A stretch of DNA of 60,792 nucleotides from an uncultured Actinomyces sp. (GCA_937926195.1 CALEXZ010000097.1:1-60792); one strand, 5' to 3'. Positions 9,685-17,428 are shown, counted from the stretch's first letter. Notes: generated by a model not told the origin, from the letters alone. Numbers and translations are program-made.

Positions 9685-10521
9685 CGTATCGCCACCGTCA
9701 ACGTCAACGGGATCCGTGCCGCCGCCCGCAAGGGCATGGCCACCTGGATCGAGTCCTGCTCCCCCGACGTCATGCTCCTGCAGGAGGTCCGAGCGGACGA
9801 GGACACGGCCGCCGCCCTGCTGCCCGGGTACACGACCGTCGTGTGGCCGTGCCGCATCAAGGGCCGCGCGGGCGTCGCGGTGGCCGTGCGCGACGGCGCC
9901 CCCCTGGCCGTCGGCGAGGTCAGCTACGGGGTCGCCTCCCCCGGCACCGAGGAGCCCGACGTCGACTCCGGGCGCTGGCTCGAGGTCGATCTCCTGCCCG
10001 CCGGAGCCCCCGAGGGCACGGCCCCGGCGCTCACCGTCGTGTCCGCCTACCTGCACTCGGGCCAGCTGGGGACCGAGAAGATGGACCAGAAGTACGCCCA
10101 CCTCGACCTCGTCGGCGCACGTCTGGCCACGCTGCTCGCCCGCGCGGCCGACGGCGGCCCCCAGACCCTCATGGCCGGGGACCTCAACGTCGTGCGCTCC
10201 CCGCAGGACATCAAGAACTGGAAGCCCAACCACAACAAGATCGCCGGTGTCATGGACGAGGAGATCGCCCACCTGGAGTCGTGGTTCTCCTCGGGGTGGG
10301 TCGATGTCGCCCGCGCCCTCGCCCCGGACGAGCAGGGCCCGTACACGTGGTGGTCGCAGCGGGGCAAGGCCTTCGACAACAACACGGGCTGGCGCATCGA
10401 CTACCAGGTCGCCACGCCCGCTCTCGCCCCGCGCGCCCGCGCCGCCCAGGTGGACCGCGCCGCCTCCTACGCGGAGCGCTGGAGCGACCACGCCCCGCTG
10501 GTCATCGACTACAACCTGTGA
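9682..10521 (+). CDS. xth: Exodeoxyribonuclease III / AP endonuclease
   Basis: Cleaves DNA 5' of abasic sites and trims 3' ends in base excision repair. The 279 residues have the EEP-fold catalytic set: N7/N9 in MRIATVNVNGIR, E35 in LLQEV, Y in SAYLHSG, GDLNVV near residue 163, the WWSQRG-WRIDY segment, and terminal SDHAPLVIDY at 268-277. Length is close to the usual 255-285. No Shine-Dalgarno; the TAGGCT-N6-ATG arrangement supports this start. The acylphosphatase gene follows after 11 bases and is probably co-transcribed. Confidence 0.95.
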   Translation: MRIATVNVNGIRAAARKGMATWIESCSPDVMLLQEVRADEDTAAALLPGYTTVVWPCRIKGRAGVAVAVRDGAPLAVGEVSYGVASPGTEEPDVDSGRWLEVDLLPAGAPEGTAPALTVVSAYLHSGQLGTEKMDQKYAHLDLVGARLATLLARAADGGPQTLMAGDLNVVRSPQDIKNWKPNHNKIAGVMDEEIAHLESWFSSGWVDVARALAPDEQGPYTWWSQRGKAFDNNTGWRIDYQVATPALAPRARAAQVDRAASYAERWSDHAPLVIDYNL

Positions 10522-10532
10522 GGCGGGCAACC

Positions 10533-10895
10533 ATGGGCATCCTCCCCCGCCGACGCCCCCGCGGCGCGTCGCACCCTGACGATCACCCGACGGCGCCGAC
10601 GAACGAGAGCGCCCCGGGCGTGCGCACCATCCGGGCGCGTGTGTCGGGACTCGTTCAGGGCGTCGGCTTCCGCTGGTACTGCTCCGAGGAGGCACAGCGG
10701 CTCGGGCTGGTCGGCCGGGTCAGCAACCGCTCCGACGGCGACGTCGAGGTCCTCGCCCAAGGGCCGCAGGACGCCGTGTCGCAACTGGTCGCCTGGCTTC
10801 ACCGCGGCCCGCGGTGGGCACAGGTCGACGACGTCCGGCTCACCGAGATGCCGCCGGGCAGCCTGTCCTGGATGGACTTCCGGCCGGGCAACTGA
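10533..10895 (+). CDS. acyP: Acylphosphatase
   Basis: A small cytoplasmic hydrolase of carboxyl-phosphate bonds such as acetyl phosphate or 1,3-bisphosphoglycerate. The signature VSGLVQGVGFRWY (residues 37-49) contains the catalytic Arg, and the catalytic Asn lies in GRVSNRSDGDVEV. The domain occupies residues 30-120; the first 30 residues are a basic, Pro-rich extension not typical of the family. ATG at 10533 follows a weak GAGGCGGGC. The gene is convergent with folD, with only about 27 bases between the stops. Confidence 0.9.
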   Translation: MGILPRRRPRGASHPDDHPTAPTNESAPGVRTIRARVSGLVQGVGFRWYCSEEAQRLGLVGRVSNRSDGDVEVLAQGPQDAVSQLVAWLHRGPRWAQVDDVRLTEMPPGSLSWMDFRPGN

Positions 10896-10922
10896 CCGGC
10901 AGGGCCAACTGACCGGCCGGGC

Positions 10923-11822
10923 TCAGTCGGCGCGCCGCTCGGCCGTCTCGACGACATTCGCCAGCAGCAGCGCACGGGTCATGGGCCCCACTCCCCCGGG
11001 GTTGGGCGACAGCCAGGAGGCGACGGCGTCGACGCCGTCGGCCACGTCCCCCATGATGCGTCCCTTGCCGGTGGCGGGGTCCACCACCCGCGAGACCCCG
11101 ACGTCCAGGACGACGGCCCCCGGGCGCACCATGTCCGCCGTGACGATCCCGGCGCTGCCGGCGGCGGCGATGACGACGTCGGCGCGACGCACGTGCTCGG
11201 CCAGGTCCGCCGTGCCCGTGTGGCACACGTCGACGGTGGCGTTGACGTCCTTGCGCATGAGCAGCAGCCCGATGGTCCGTCCCACGGTGACGCCGCGCCC
11301 GATGACGCACACGTCCTTGCCGGCCAGGTCGATGCCGTGGCGGGCGAGCAGCTCGATGCAGCCTCGCGGCGTGCACGGCAGCGGCGAGGTGACGGGCTCG
11401 GCGCCGCGCAGCACGAGACGTCCGAGGTTCGTCGGGTGCAGGCCGTCGGCGTCCTTGTCCGGGGCGACGCGCTCCAGCACGGCATTGGTGTCGATGCCGC
11501 GGGGCAGCGGCAGCTGGACGATGTAGCCGGTGCAGGCGGGGTCCGCGTTGAGCCGGTCGATGGCCTCCTCGACCTCGGCCTGGGTCGCGGTGGCGGGCAG
11601 GTCAACGCGGATGGACTCGATGCCGACCTCGGCGCAGTCGGCGTGCTTGCCCGCGACGTACCGCAGGCTGCCGGGGTCCTCGCCGACGAGCACCGTGCCC
11701 AGGCCCGGCACGACGCCGTGCTCGCGCAGGGCGGCGACCCGCCCGCGCAGCTCGGCCTTGATGGCCGCGGCCGTGGCCGTGCCGTCGAGGACCTGGGCGC
11801 CGCCCGCCCAGGGGGCCCTCAC
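10923..11822 (-). CDS. folD: Bifunctional methylene-THF dehydrogenase / methenyl-THF cyclohydrolase
   Basis: Interconverts 5,10-methylene-THF and 10-formyl-THF. The 299 residues show the catalytic Tyr and Lys in RYVAGKHADC, the VQLPLPRGID loop, DGLHPTNLG, PCTPRGCIELL, the nucleotide-binding GRGVTVGRTIG (usually GRSxxVGxP, so slightly divergent), and the terminal PGGVGPMTRALLLANV. GTG start at 11822 overlaps the glyA stop as GTGA, so it is translated with glyA. The pair turns serine-derived one-carbon units into formyl-THF, the donor for purines, which fits the ZTP-type leader upstream of glyA. Confidence 0.95.
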   Translation of the reverse strand: MRAPWAGGAQVLDGTATAAAIKAELRGRVAALREHGVVPGLGTVLVGEDPGSLRYVAGKHADCAEVGIESIRVDLPATATQAEVEEAIDRLNADPACTGYIVQLPLPRGIDTNAVLERVAPDKDADGLHPTNLGRLVLRGAEPVTSPLPCTPRGCIELLARHGIDLAGKDVCVIGRGVTVGRTIGLLLMRKDVNATVDVCHTGTADLAEHVRRADVVIAAAGSAGIVTADMVRPGAVVLDVGVSRVVDPATGKGRIMGDVADGVDAVASWLSPNPGGVGPMTRALLLANVVETAERRAD

Positions 11823-13129
11823 TGCTCGAGCCCCTCGTAGAGCGGGAAGGCCTCGGTCAGGGCACGCACGCGACCGCGCAGGGCGGCCAGGGTGTCGTCG
11901 TCGGCGGTACCGGCGGCGCCGTGGACGAGGGTGGCGGCGATGATGTCGGCCACCTCGGTGAACTCGGCGTCCCCGAAGCCGCGGGTGGCCAGGGCGGGGG
12001 TGCCGATGCGCAGGCCGGAGGTCACGCGCGGGGGGCGCGGGTCGAAGGGCACCGCGTTGCGGTTGACCGTGATGCCGGCGGTGTGGAGCAGGTCCTCGGC
12101 CTGCTGGCCGTCCAGGGAGGAGTCGCGCAGATCGACCAGGACCAGGTGGACGTCGGTGCCACCGGTGACGAGGCTGACACCGGCACCGCGCACGTCCTCG
12201 GCCCCGAGGCGCTCGGCGATGATGGCGGCGCCGTGCACGGTGCGCTCCTGGCGCTCGCGGAACTCCTCGGTGCCGGCGATCTTCATGGCCACGGCCTTGG
12301 CCGCGATGACGTGCATGAGGGGGCCGCCCTGCTGGCCTGGGAAGACGGCGGAGTTGAGCTTCTTGCCCCACTGCTCGGCCCGGCTGGACAGGAGCATGCC
12401 GGAGCGGGGGCCGCCGAGCGTCTTGTGGACGGTGGTGGACACGACATCGGCGTGCGGGACGGGGTTGGGGTGCAGGCCCGCGGCCACGAGCCCGGCGAAG
12501 TGGGCCATGTCGACCCACAGGGCGGCGCCCACCTCGTCGGCGATGGCACGGAAGGCGGCGAAGTCAAGGTGACGGGGGTAGGCCGACCAGCCGGCGATGA
12601 TGACCTGGGGGCGCTCGCGCAGGGCGGCCTCGCGCACCTGGTCCATCTCGATGCGCATGGTCGTCTCGTCCACGCCGTAGGCGGTGGCGTTGTAGTTCTT
12701 GCCGGAGAAGTTGATCTTCATCCCGTGGGTGAGGTGGCCGCCGTGGGCCAGGGACAGACCCAGGAGGGTATCGCCGGGGGTGGCCAGGGCGTGCAGGACG
12801 GCGGCGTTGGCCTGGGCGCCGGAGTGGGGCTGGACGTTGGCCCACTCGGCGCCGAAGACGGCCTTGGCGCGCTCGATGGCCAGGGACTCGGCGACGTCGA
12901 CGACCTCGCAGCCGCCGTAGTAGCGGCGCCCGGGATACCCCTCCGCGTACTTGTTGGTCAGGACCGAGCCCTGGCACTCCAGGACCGCCCGGGGCACGAA
13001 GTTCTCCGAGGCGATCATCTCCAGGGTGTCGCGCTGGCGGGCGAGCTCCCCGGTGAGGACGGCGGCGATCTCGGGGTCGAGCTCGGCCAGCGGCTGGTCC
13101 AGGGACGGGGTGGGGGCTTGCGAGGTCAT
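11819..13129 (-). CDS. glyA: Serine hydroxymethyltransferase
   Basis: PLP enzyme converting serine and THF to glycine and methylene-THF. The 436 residues carry ASENF near 40, TNKYAEGYPGRRYYGG, the VQPHSGAQAN segment, DMAHFAGLVAAGLHPNP, and the PLP-binding lysine in STTVHKTLGGPRSG. Length is normal (415-435). ATG at 13129 follows CGAGGAGAGAC. First gene of glyA-folD, with a structured 130-base leader that looks like a ZTP riboswitch followed by a GC-rich hairpin next to the ribosome binding site. Confidence 0.96.
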   Translation of the reverse strand: MTSQAPTPSLDQPLAELDPEIAAVLTGELARQRDTLEMIASENFVPRAVLECQGSVLTNKYAEGYPGRRYYGGCEVVDVAESLAIERAKAVFGAEWANVQPHSGAQANAAVLHALATPGDTLLGLSLAHGGHLTHGMKINFSGKNYNATAYGVDETTMRIEMDQVREAALRERPQVIIAGWSAYPRHLDFAAFRAIADEVGAALWVDMAHFAGLVAAGLHPNPVPHADVVSTTVHKTLGGPRSGMLLSSRAEQWGKKLNSAVFPGQQGGPLMHVIAAKAVAMKIAGTEEFRERQERTVHGAAIIAERLGAEDVRGAGVSLVTGGTDVHLVLVDLRDSSLDGQQAEDLLHTAGITVNRNAVPFDPRPPRVTSGLRIGTPALATRGFGDAEFTEVADIIAATLVHGAAGTADDDTLAALRGRVRALTEAFPLYEGLEQ

Positions 13130-13149
13130 GTCTCTCCTCGAGTGTGGGT

Positions 13150-13182
13150 CGCACGCGCGCCGCGGCGGGCGCGCGCGCTGGT
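13150..13182 (-). terminator. GC-rich hairpin between riboswitch and glyA start
   Basis: On the minus strand GCGCGCGCCC.GCC.GCG.GCGCGCGTGC folds into a near-perfect stem just upstream of the glyA ribosome binding site. It has no T-run. Placed between the aptamer and the start codon, it is a candidate expression platform. Confidence 0.5.
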
Positions 13183-13190
13183 GGCGATCC

Positions 13191-13262
13191 GTGGCCCGAG
13201 CGAGCCCGGAGTCGTGTTCGTGCCGCTCCCCGGTGGGAGACCACCCGGTGCCAGCCGCGACG
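13191..13262 (-). promoter_or_regulatory. Probable ZTP (pfl) riboswitch upstream of glyA-folD
   Basis: Read on the minus strand the leader contains GCGGCTGGCACC, GGTGG, CCCACCGGGGAGCGGC and, about 30 bases later, CGCTCGGGCCAC. The first three match the conserved GACUGGC...GGUGG...CCACCGGGGAGC core of the ZTP/pfl aptamer closely; the 3' element CGCCUGGGCA is matched less exactly. ZTP riboswitches sense the purine intermediate ZMP/ZTP when 10-formyl-THF is short and commonly precede glyA and folD. A TAGGCT -10 hexamer at 13268-13273 would start transcription at about 13261, right at the aptamer's 5' edge. Confidence 0.65.
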
Positions 13263-13267
13263 GGCTT

Positions 13268-13273
13268 AGCCTA
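13268..13273 (-). promoter_or_regulatory. -10 hexamer of the glyA-folD leader
   Basis: TAGGCT on the minus strand; the expected start six to seven bases on falls at the first bases of the predicted ZTP aptamer. Confidence 0.5.
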
Positions 13274-13323
13274 GCGCCTCGGCTCCGCGGCGCGCGTCGC
13301 CGTCCGTGAGGACCCGAGGGCGG

Positions 13324-14538
13324 TCAGTCCTCCTCGCCGAACCAGTCCCCCAGGCCGTCGTCGGCACCGATCCATGCCAGGGCCTGGGCCATCTCCTCGG
13401 GCCGCAGGAGGATCCGGGCGAAGGCGCGGCGCACCTGCTCGCGCATCTGCTCGTCCCCGATGCCGGTGACCACGAGGTGGCAGCGCGGCTCACCGGTGCC
13501 GACGCCGTCGGCCCGCCCCGCCGGGCCCAGCGGGACCTCGGCCCAGGTCCCGGCGTCGCCGACGCTGAGCGCGCCTCCGGCGACCTCCCAGGTGCAGACC
13601 CGGTCGGGACGGCTGGGCAGCCAGAAGCAGCCGCGGGCGCACAGCCCCTGGCCGGCGAGGTCGACGACGAGGTCGCGCAGGCGCCCCGGATGGAAGGGCA
13701 GGGTGGCGCTGAGGTCGAGGGTCCACACACCGTGGTCGTCGGGACCGCCCCAGGGGGAGGTGGTAGCGGGGTGGATACGCCTCAGGGAGGCGGCGACGTC
13801 GTGGGTGAGGCCGGTGAGGGTCTCCAGCAGGGGCGCGTCGAGCCCGGGGAGCAGCAGCACGTCGTGGGGGCGCAGGTGCTCGATGAGGTCGGCCCCGGCG
13901 GGGTCCTCCTCACGCCCCAGGGCCAGGACGACGTCGGCGTAGCCGAGGTTGGCCAGGTGGACGGCGCCGGTGCAGCGGTGGTCGCCGGGGAGGGCGGCCA
14001 GCGGACGGTGCTCGAGGAGCTCGTCGACGGCGGTGGCGGCGTCCAGGACGTGGGCGGTGCCCGCCAGCCTCACGCCGGTGCCTCTCAGGTCCTCGGCCAG
14101 GCGCGGCAGGAGGTGGGCGAGCTCGACGGCGGCGGGAAGGAGGATGACGGTGGTGCCGCCCGGCTCCTGGGTGGCACGGTCCTCGGCGACGGCGGCCAGG
14201 ACCTGGCGCAGGGAGCAGGTGGGGCAGGTGGAGGGCATGGGCACGTCGAGGTGCACCGGCTCGTCGTCGTAGCCCTCGGCCGAGCTGTGGCTGACGAGCC
14301 GGACGACGCCGTCGGTGCCGCCGGTCTCGGCCGCGTCGGCGGCGGTGGCGTGCAGGCCTGCGCGGATGACGACGGCGTCCTCACCGGCGAGCGCGAGGTC
14401 GACGAGGTCGAGCAAAGCGGGGTCGACGCCGCCGACGAGGGCGAGAGTGTGCCGGCCGTCGGGTCCGACGACGCAGTGGTCGGCGTCGGGGAGATCAGAC
14501 AGTCCGGGCAGGGCGGCGTCATCCGAGGGATCGGTCAC
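13324..14538 (-). CDS. Degenerate COG0523/CobW-family protein of the zinc-starvation island
   Basis: A 404-residue protein. The C-terminal part is a CobW_C domain (FHPGRLRDLVVDLAGQ, GCFWLPSRPDRVCTWEVAGG). In the N-terminal part the P-loop expected of a COG0523 GTPase is lost: the position reads LALVGGVDPALLDLV with no GKT. The usual CxCC metal motif is replaced by STCPTCSLR. It is divergent from five zinc-free ribosomal protein genes across a Zur-like box, so zinc-starvation control is likely. Related actinobacterial proteins have been linked to zinc-responsive ribosome remodelling; that role here is inference. GTG at 14538 preferred over 14553 because GGAGG lies five bases before it. Confidence 0.75.
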   Translation of the reverse strand: MTDPSDDAALPGLSDLPDADHCVVGPDGRHTLALVGGVDPALLDLVDLALAGEDAVVIRAGLHATAADAAETGGTDGVVRLVSHSSAEGYDDEPVHLDVPMPSTCPTCSLRQVLAAVAEDRATQEPGGTTVILLPAAVELAHLLPRLAEDLRGTGVRLAGTAHVLDAATAVDELLEHRPLAALPGDHRCTGAVHLANLGYADVVLALGREEDPAGADLIEHLRPHDVLLLPGLDAPLLETLTGLTHDVAASLRRIHPATTSPWGGPDDHGVWTLDLSATLPFHPGRLRDLVVDLAGQGLCARGCFWLPSRPDRVCTWEVAGGALSVGDAGTWAEVPLGPAGRADGVGTGEPRCHLVVTGIGDEQMREQVRRAFARILLRPEEMAQALAWIGADDGLGDWFGEED

Positions 14539-14565
14539 GGGGGCCTCCAGCACAGTTGACGATAT

Positions 14566-14580
14566 TGAGAACCATTCTTA
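14566..14580. promoter_or_regulatory. Zur-like operator between the COG0523 gene and rpmB
   Basis: TGAGAACCATTCTTA is a 15-base imperfect palindrome (five of six arm pairs match) resembling actinobacterial Zur boxes of the TGAAAATNATTTTCA type. GATAT/ATATC arms flank it. It is an AT-rich island in very GC-rich DNA, overlaps the rpmB promoter and lies 28 bases from the COG0523 start. Confidence 0.65.
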
Positions 14581-14596
14581 TATCATGCGGGTCATG
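14581..14596 (+). promoter_or_regulatory. Probable leaderless promoter -10 of rpmB
   Basis: TATCAT, seven bases, then the rpmB ATG; no Shine-Dalgarno is present. It abuts the Zur-like box, so a bound repressor would cover it. Confidence 0.5.
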
Positions 14597-14833
14597 ACCA
14601 CCTACTGCCAAGTCACAGGAGCGAGGCCGGTCTTCGGCCGCTCCGTCTCCCACTCGCACCGGCGCACGCCGCGGCGCTGGAACCCCAACCTGCAGCGCAA
14701 GCGCTACTGGGTGCCCTCGCTCGGGCGCACCGTGCGCCTGACGGTGTCGGCCAAGGGCATCCGCACGATCGACAAGCTGGGCATCGACGTCGTCGTCGCC
14801 CAGATGCTCGCCCGAGGGGAGAAGCTGTCGTGA
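14594..14833 (+). CDS. rpmB: 50S ribosomal protein L28, zinc-free paralogue
   Basis: A 79-residue L28 (CQVTGARPVFGRSVSHSHRRT, then WNPNLQRKRYWVP and LTVSAKGIRTIDKLGIDVVV). Only one cysteine is present, so no zinc ribbon can form. It heads five genes whose products normally bind zinc but here lack the ligand cysteines, the hallmark of paralogues swapped in when zinc is scarce. ATG at 14594 chosen; an in-frame ATG three codons earlier lies inside the promoter. The stop overlaps the rpmG start (GTGA). Confidence 0.95.
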   Translation: MTTYCQVTGARPVFGRSVSHSHRRTPRRWNPNLQRKRYWVPSLGRTVRLTVSAKGIRTIDKLGIDVVVAQMLARGEKLS

Positions 14834-15003
14834 GCGCCACCAAGGCGAAGGACCTGCGGCCCATCATCACAATGGTCTCCACCGCGGGCACGGGACACAC
14901 GTATGTCACCCGCAAGAACCGTCGCAACACCCCCGACCGGCTGGTGCTGCGCAAGTTCGACCCGGTGGTGCGTCGACACGTCGAGTACAGGGAGTCGCGC
15001 TGA
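14830..15003 (+). CDS. rpmG: 50S ribosomal protein L33, zinc-free paralogue
   Basis: A 57-residue L33 starting at GTG: residues DLRPIITMVSTAGTGHTYVTRKNRRNTPD fit the family and there are no cysteines at all, whereas zinc-type L33 has two CxxC pairs. Overlaps rpmB upstream and rpsN downstream (TGATG), so translation of the three is coupled. Confidence 0.93.
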   Translation: MSATKAKDLRPIITMVSTAGTGHTYVTRKNRRNTPDRLVLRKFDPVVRRHVEYRESR

Positions 15004-15308
15004 TGGCCAAGAAGTCCAAGATCGCCGCCCAGCTGCGCCGCCAGGAGGTCGTGGCCCGCTACGCCGAGCGCCGGGCCGAGCTCAAGCGGGCCTCGGTGAA
15101 CCCACACTTGAGCCAGGCCGAGCGCGACGAGGCGATGGCGGCGCTGCACGCGCTGCCCCGCGACGCCTCCCCCACCCGCCTGCGCCGGCGCGACACGGTG
15201 GACGGGCGGCCGCGCGGGCACCTGCGCGTCACCGGGACCTCGCGGGTGCGCTTCCGTCAGATGGCGCTGCGCGGAGAGCTGCCGGGCATCGTCAAGTCCT
15301 CCTGGTGA
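15003..15308 (+). CDS. rpsN: 30S ribosomal protein S14, zinc-free long form
   Basis: A 101-residue S14 of the long, cysteine-free type: MAKKSKIAAQLRRQEVVARYAERRAELK at the start and TRLRRRDTVDGRPRGHLRVTGTSRVRFRQMALRGELPG at the end. The zinc form is about 61 residues with two CxxC motifs, absent here. Member of the zinc-starvation ribosomal cluster. Confidence 0.95.
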   Translation: MAKKSKIAAQLRRQEVVARYAERRAELKRASVNPHLSQAERDEAMAALHALPRDASPTRLRRRDTVDGRPRGHLRVTGTSRVRFRQMALRGELPGIVKSSW

Positions 15309-15351
15309 GCGCCCCAACCGCCCGCCCCACGTCCACCGTCAAGGAGCTCCC

Positions 15352-15603
15352 ATGCGCCCAGGGATCCATCCCGAGTACCACCCCATTGTCTTTCGTGACA
15401 AGTCCGCCGGCTTCGCCTTCCTCACCCGCTCGACCCTGACCTCCTCGCAGACCATCGAGTGGGAGGACGGCAACACCTACCCGGTCTACGACGTCGACGT
15501 CTCCAGCGCCTCGCACCCGTTCTGGACCGGCCAGGGCCGGATCCTGGACACGGCCGGACGGGTGGAGAAGTTCGAGCGCCGCTACGGCAGGCGCACGCGC
15601 TAG
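15352..15603 (+). CDS. rpmE2: 50S ribosomal protein L31 type B
   Basis: An 83-residue L31 type B: GIHPEYHPIVFRDKSAGFAFLTRST, then PVYDVDVSSASHPFWTGQGRILDTAGRVEKFERRYG. No cysteine, unlike type A L31 with its CxxC. AAGGAG stands seven bases before the ATG. Separated from rpsN by 43 bases and followed by a strong hairpin. Confidence 0.96.
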   Translation: MRPGIHPEYHPIVFRDKSAGFAFLTRSTLTSSQTIEWEDGNTYPVYDVDVSSASHPFWTGQGRILDTAGRVEKFERRYGRRTR

Positions 15604-15605
15604 CA

Positions 15606-15635
15606 GCCAGGGCGGGCGGTTCCGCCCGCCCTGGC
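15606..15635. terminator. Hairpin between rpmE2 and rpmJ
   Basis: GCCAGGGCGGGCGG and its exact complement separated by two bases. No T-run follows. It may attenuate rather than stop transcription, since rpmJ follows 125 bases later after a GGCCGCCGG-rich stretch. Confidence 0.6.
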
Positions 15636-15760
15636 GGCGGCCCCGCGGCGGCCCCGCCCGGCGGCCGCCGGCCGCCGGCAGCTCGTCTCCGCCGGCCGCC
15701 CGCCACCACCGGCCGCCGGCCACCGTCCACAGACATCGCACAGAGAGAAAGGAGGCAGCC

Positions 15761-15883
15761 ATGAAGGTGCGCGCCTCGATCCGGTCCCTGGCCAAGCAGC
15801 CGGGGTCCAAGGTGGTCCGACGCCGCGGTCACACCTACGTCATCAACAAGAAGAACCCCCGTCTCAAGGCCCGCCAAGGCTGA
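15761..15883 (+). CDS. rpmJ: 50S ribosomal protein L36, zinc-free form
   Basis: A 40-residue L36: MKVRASIRSLAKQPGSKVVRR, then GHTYVINKKNPRLKARQG. Zinc-type L36 has a CxxC...CxxxxH set; here all cysteines are gone, as in the B-type protein. AAAGGAGG six bases before the ATG. Last gene of the zinc-starvation island. Confidence 0.92.
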   Translation: MKVRASIRSLAKQPGSKVVRRRGHTYVINKKNPRLKARQG

Positions 15884-15960
15884 CGCGGCATGAGTGACAC
15901 CACCCGGCCGAGGACGGCCCCCGCGCCGCTCCTCGGCCGGGGCCGTACTCTCACGGCGGC

Positions 15961-15975
15961 TAACCTGTGGCCATG
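15961..15975 (+). promoter_or_regulatory. Leaderless promoter -10 of purU
   Basis: TAACCT, six bases (gtggcc), then ATG. This favours the ATG at 15973 over the in-frame GTG at 15967. Confidence 0.55.
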
Positions 15976-16860
15976 GCCTTCTCCCCCTCCCCCGCCGCGG
16001 CCGGCACCGTGGCCGACGCGCAGCACCTCGTCCTCACCCTGTCCTGCCCGGACCGTCCTGGCATCGTCCACGCCGTCACCGGTGCGCTGGCGCGCCGCGG
16101 AGGCAACATCACCGAGTCCCAGCAGTTCGGTGACGAGGAGACCGGCCTGTTCTTCATGCGGGTGGCCGTCCTCACCCGGGTGCCGCGCAGCGAGATGGAG
16201 GCGGACCTGGCCGAGCTCGCCACCACCTACGACATGACCTGGTCCCTGGACGAGTCCGACCGCCGGGTGCGTACCCTGCTCATGGTCTCCAAGGAGGGCC
16301 ACTGCCTCTCCGACCTGCTCTTCCGCGCCAAGAGCCAGGGCCTGCCGGTCGAGGTCGTCGGTGTCGTCGGCAACCACGAGACGCTGCGCGACGTCGCCGA
16401 GTTCTACGAGGTGCCCTTCCACCACATCCCGGTGACCAAGGACACCAAGGAGACCGCCGAGGCCGAGCTGCTGCAGCTCGTGGAGGAGCTCGGCGTCGAG
16501 CTCGTGGTCCTGGCCCGTTACATGCAGATCCTCTCCCCCGCCCTGTGTGCGCGCCTGCACGGGGGCGTCATCAACATCCACCACTCCTTCCTGCCCTCCT
16601 TCAAGGGCGCCAAGCCCTACCACCAGGCGCACGAGCGCGGCGTCAAGCTCATCGGCGCCACCGCCCACTACGTCACCGAGGACCTGGACGAGGGCCCCAT
16701 CATCGAGCAGGACGTCACCCGCGCCTCGCACACCGACTCCGCCCTCGCCCTGCAGCGCAAGGGCCAGGACGTCGAGCGCCGGGTCCTGGCGCAGGCCGTC
16801 AAGTGGCACGCCGAGCACCGGGTGCTGCTCAACGGTCGACGCACGGTCGTCTTCGCCTGA
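15973..16860 (+). CDS. purU: Formyltetrahydrofolate deformylase
   Basis: Hydrolyses 10-formyl-THF to THF and formate, balancing the one-carbon pool. About 295 residues: an N-terminal ACT domain (LVLTLSCPDRPGIVHAVTGALARRGGNI) and a C-terminal formyl transferase domain with VVGNHETL, LARYMQILSP, the catalytic region VINIHHSFLPSFKGAKPYHQA and GATAHYVTEDLDEGPII, including the conserved Asn, His and Asp. It complements glyA-folD nearby, though it is a separate leaderless unit. Carbonic anhydrase follows one base after the stop. Confidence 0.96.
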   Translation: MAFSPSPAAAGTVADAQHLVLTLSCPDRPGIVHAVTGALARRGGNITESQQFGDEETGLFFMRVAVLTRVPRSEMEADLAELATTYDMTWSLDESDRRVRTLLMVSKEGHCLSDLLFRAKSQGLPVEVVGVVGNHETLRDVAEFYEVPFHHIPVTKDTKETAEAELLQLVEELGVELVVLARYMQILSPALCARLHGGVINIHHSFLPSFKGAKPYHQAHERGVKLIGATAHYVTEDLDEGPIIEQDVTRASHTDSALALQRKGQDVERRVLAQAVKWHAEHRVLLNGRRTVVFA

Positions 16861-16861
16861 G

Positions 16862-17407
16862 ATGGCGCTCGTGAGCCGGCCCGCACCGCCCGCCCCCACC
16901 GCCCCCACCGCGGCCGAGGCCCCGGCGCGCGCCGCTCTCATGCTCCAGGCGGCCGCCCACCACGCCCAGGACTTCGCTCCCGCACGCGGCATGCGCTCGC
17001 GCGTGGCGGTCGTGGCCTGCATGGACCGCCGGATCGACGTCATGGCCCTGTTCGGGCTGTGCGCCGGGGACGCCTACGTCATCCGCAACGCGGGGGGTCT
17101 GCTGACCGATGACGTGCGCCGCTCCCTGGCGGTGGCCCAGCACGCGCTCGGTGTCGAGGAGATCCTGCTCGTGCGCCACACCGGCTGCGGCATGTGCGGC
17201 CTGGACGACGAGGTCTTCCTCGACGCGCTCGCCCGCGCCACCGGGCAGCGCCCCACGTGGAGGCCCGGCGGCTTCGGCGACGTCGAGGAGGGCCTGCGCC
17301 AGGACCTGGCCGCCCTCGCCGAGGACCCGCACGTGCCCGCGGGTGCGGCGGCCCGGGGCTTCGTCTACGACGTCACCGACGGCACCCTGACCGAGGTCGC
17401 CACCTGA
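16862..17407 (+). CDS. Beta-type carbonic anhydrase
   Basis: Zinc enzyme for CO2/bicarbonate interconversion. The 181 residues show the beta-class ligands and catalytic dyad: C and D/R in VACMDRRID near residue 50, and H..C in VRHTGCGMCGL near 105. The short length and the CMDxR spacing match the small actinobacterial beta class. It starts one base after purU and is surely co-transcribed; bicarbonate supply for purine carboxylation is a possible link (inference). The first 25 residues are Pro/Ala-rich. Confidence 0.88.
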   Translation: MALVSRPAPPAPTAPTAAEAPARAALMLQAAAHHAQDFAPARGMRSRVAVVACMDRRIDVMALFGLCAGDAYVIRNAGGLLTDDVRRSLAVAQHALGVEEILLVRHTGCGMCGLDDEVFLDALARATGQRPTWRPGGFGDVEEGLRQDLAALAEDPHVPAGAAARGFVYDVTDGTLTEVAT

Positions 17408-17413
17408 TGCCGC

Positions 17414-17428
17414 TAGCCTCTGGCCATG
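17414..17428 (+). promoter_or_regulatory. Leaderless promoter -10 of the DinB-fold gene
   Basis: TAGCCT, six bases (ctggcc), then ATG. Confidence 0.6.

Noticed and set aside
15604..15760. GGCCGCCGGCC-rich stretch as a repeat element
   Set aside because: Short, imperfect and explained by GC bias plus one clear hairpin.
16862..17407. Longer start for carbonic anhydrase inside purU
   Set aside because: The upstream part of that frame is a purU shadow; the ATG one base after the purU stop fits the domain boundaries.
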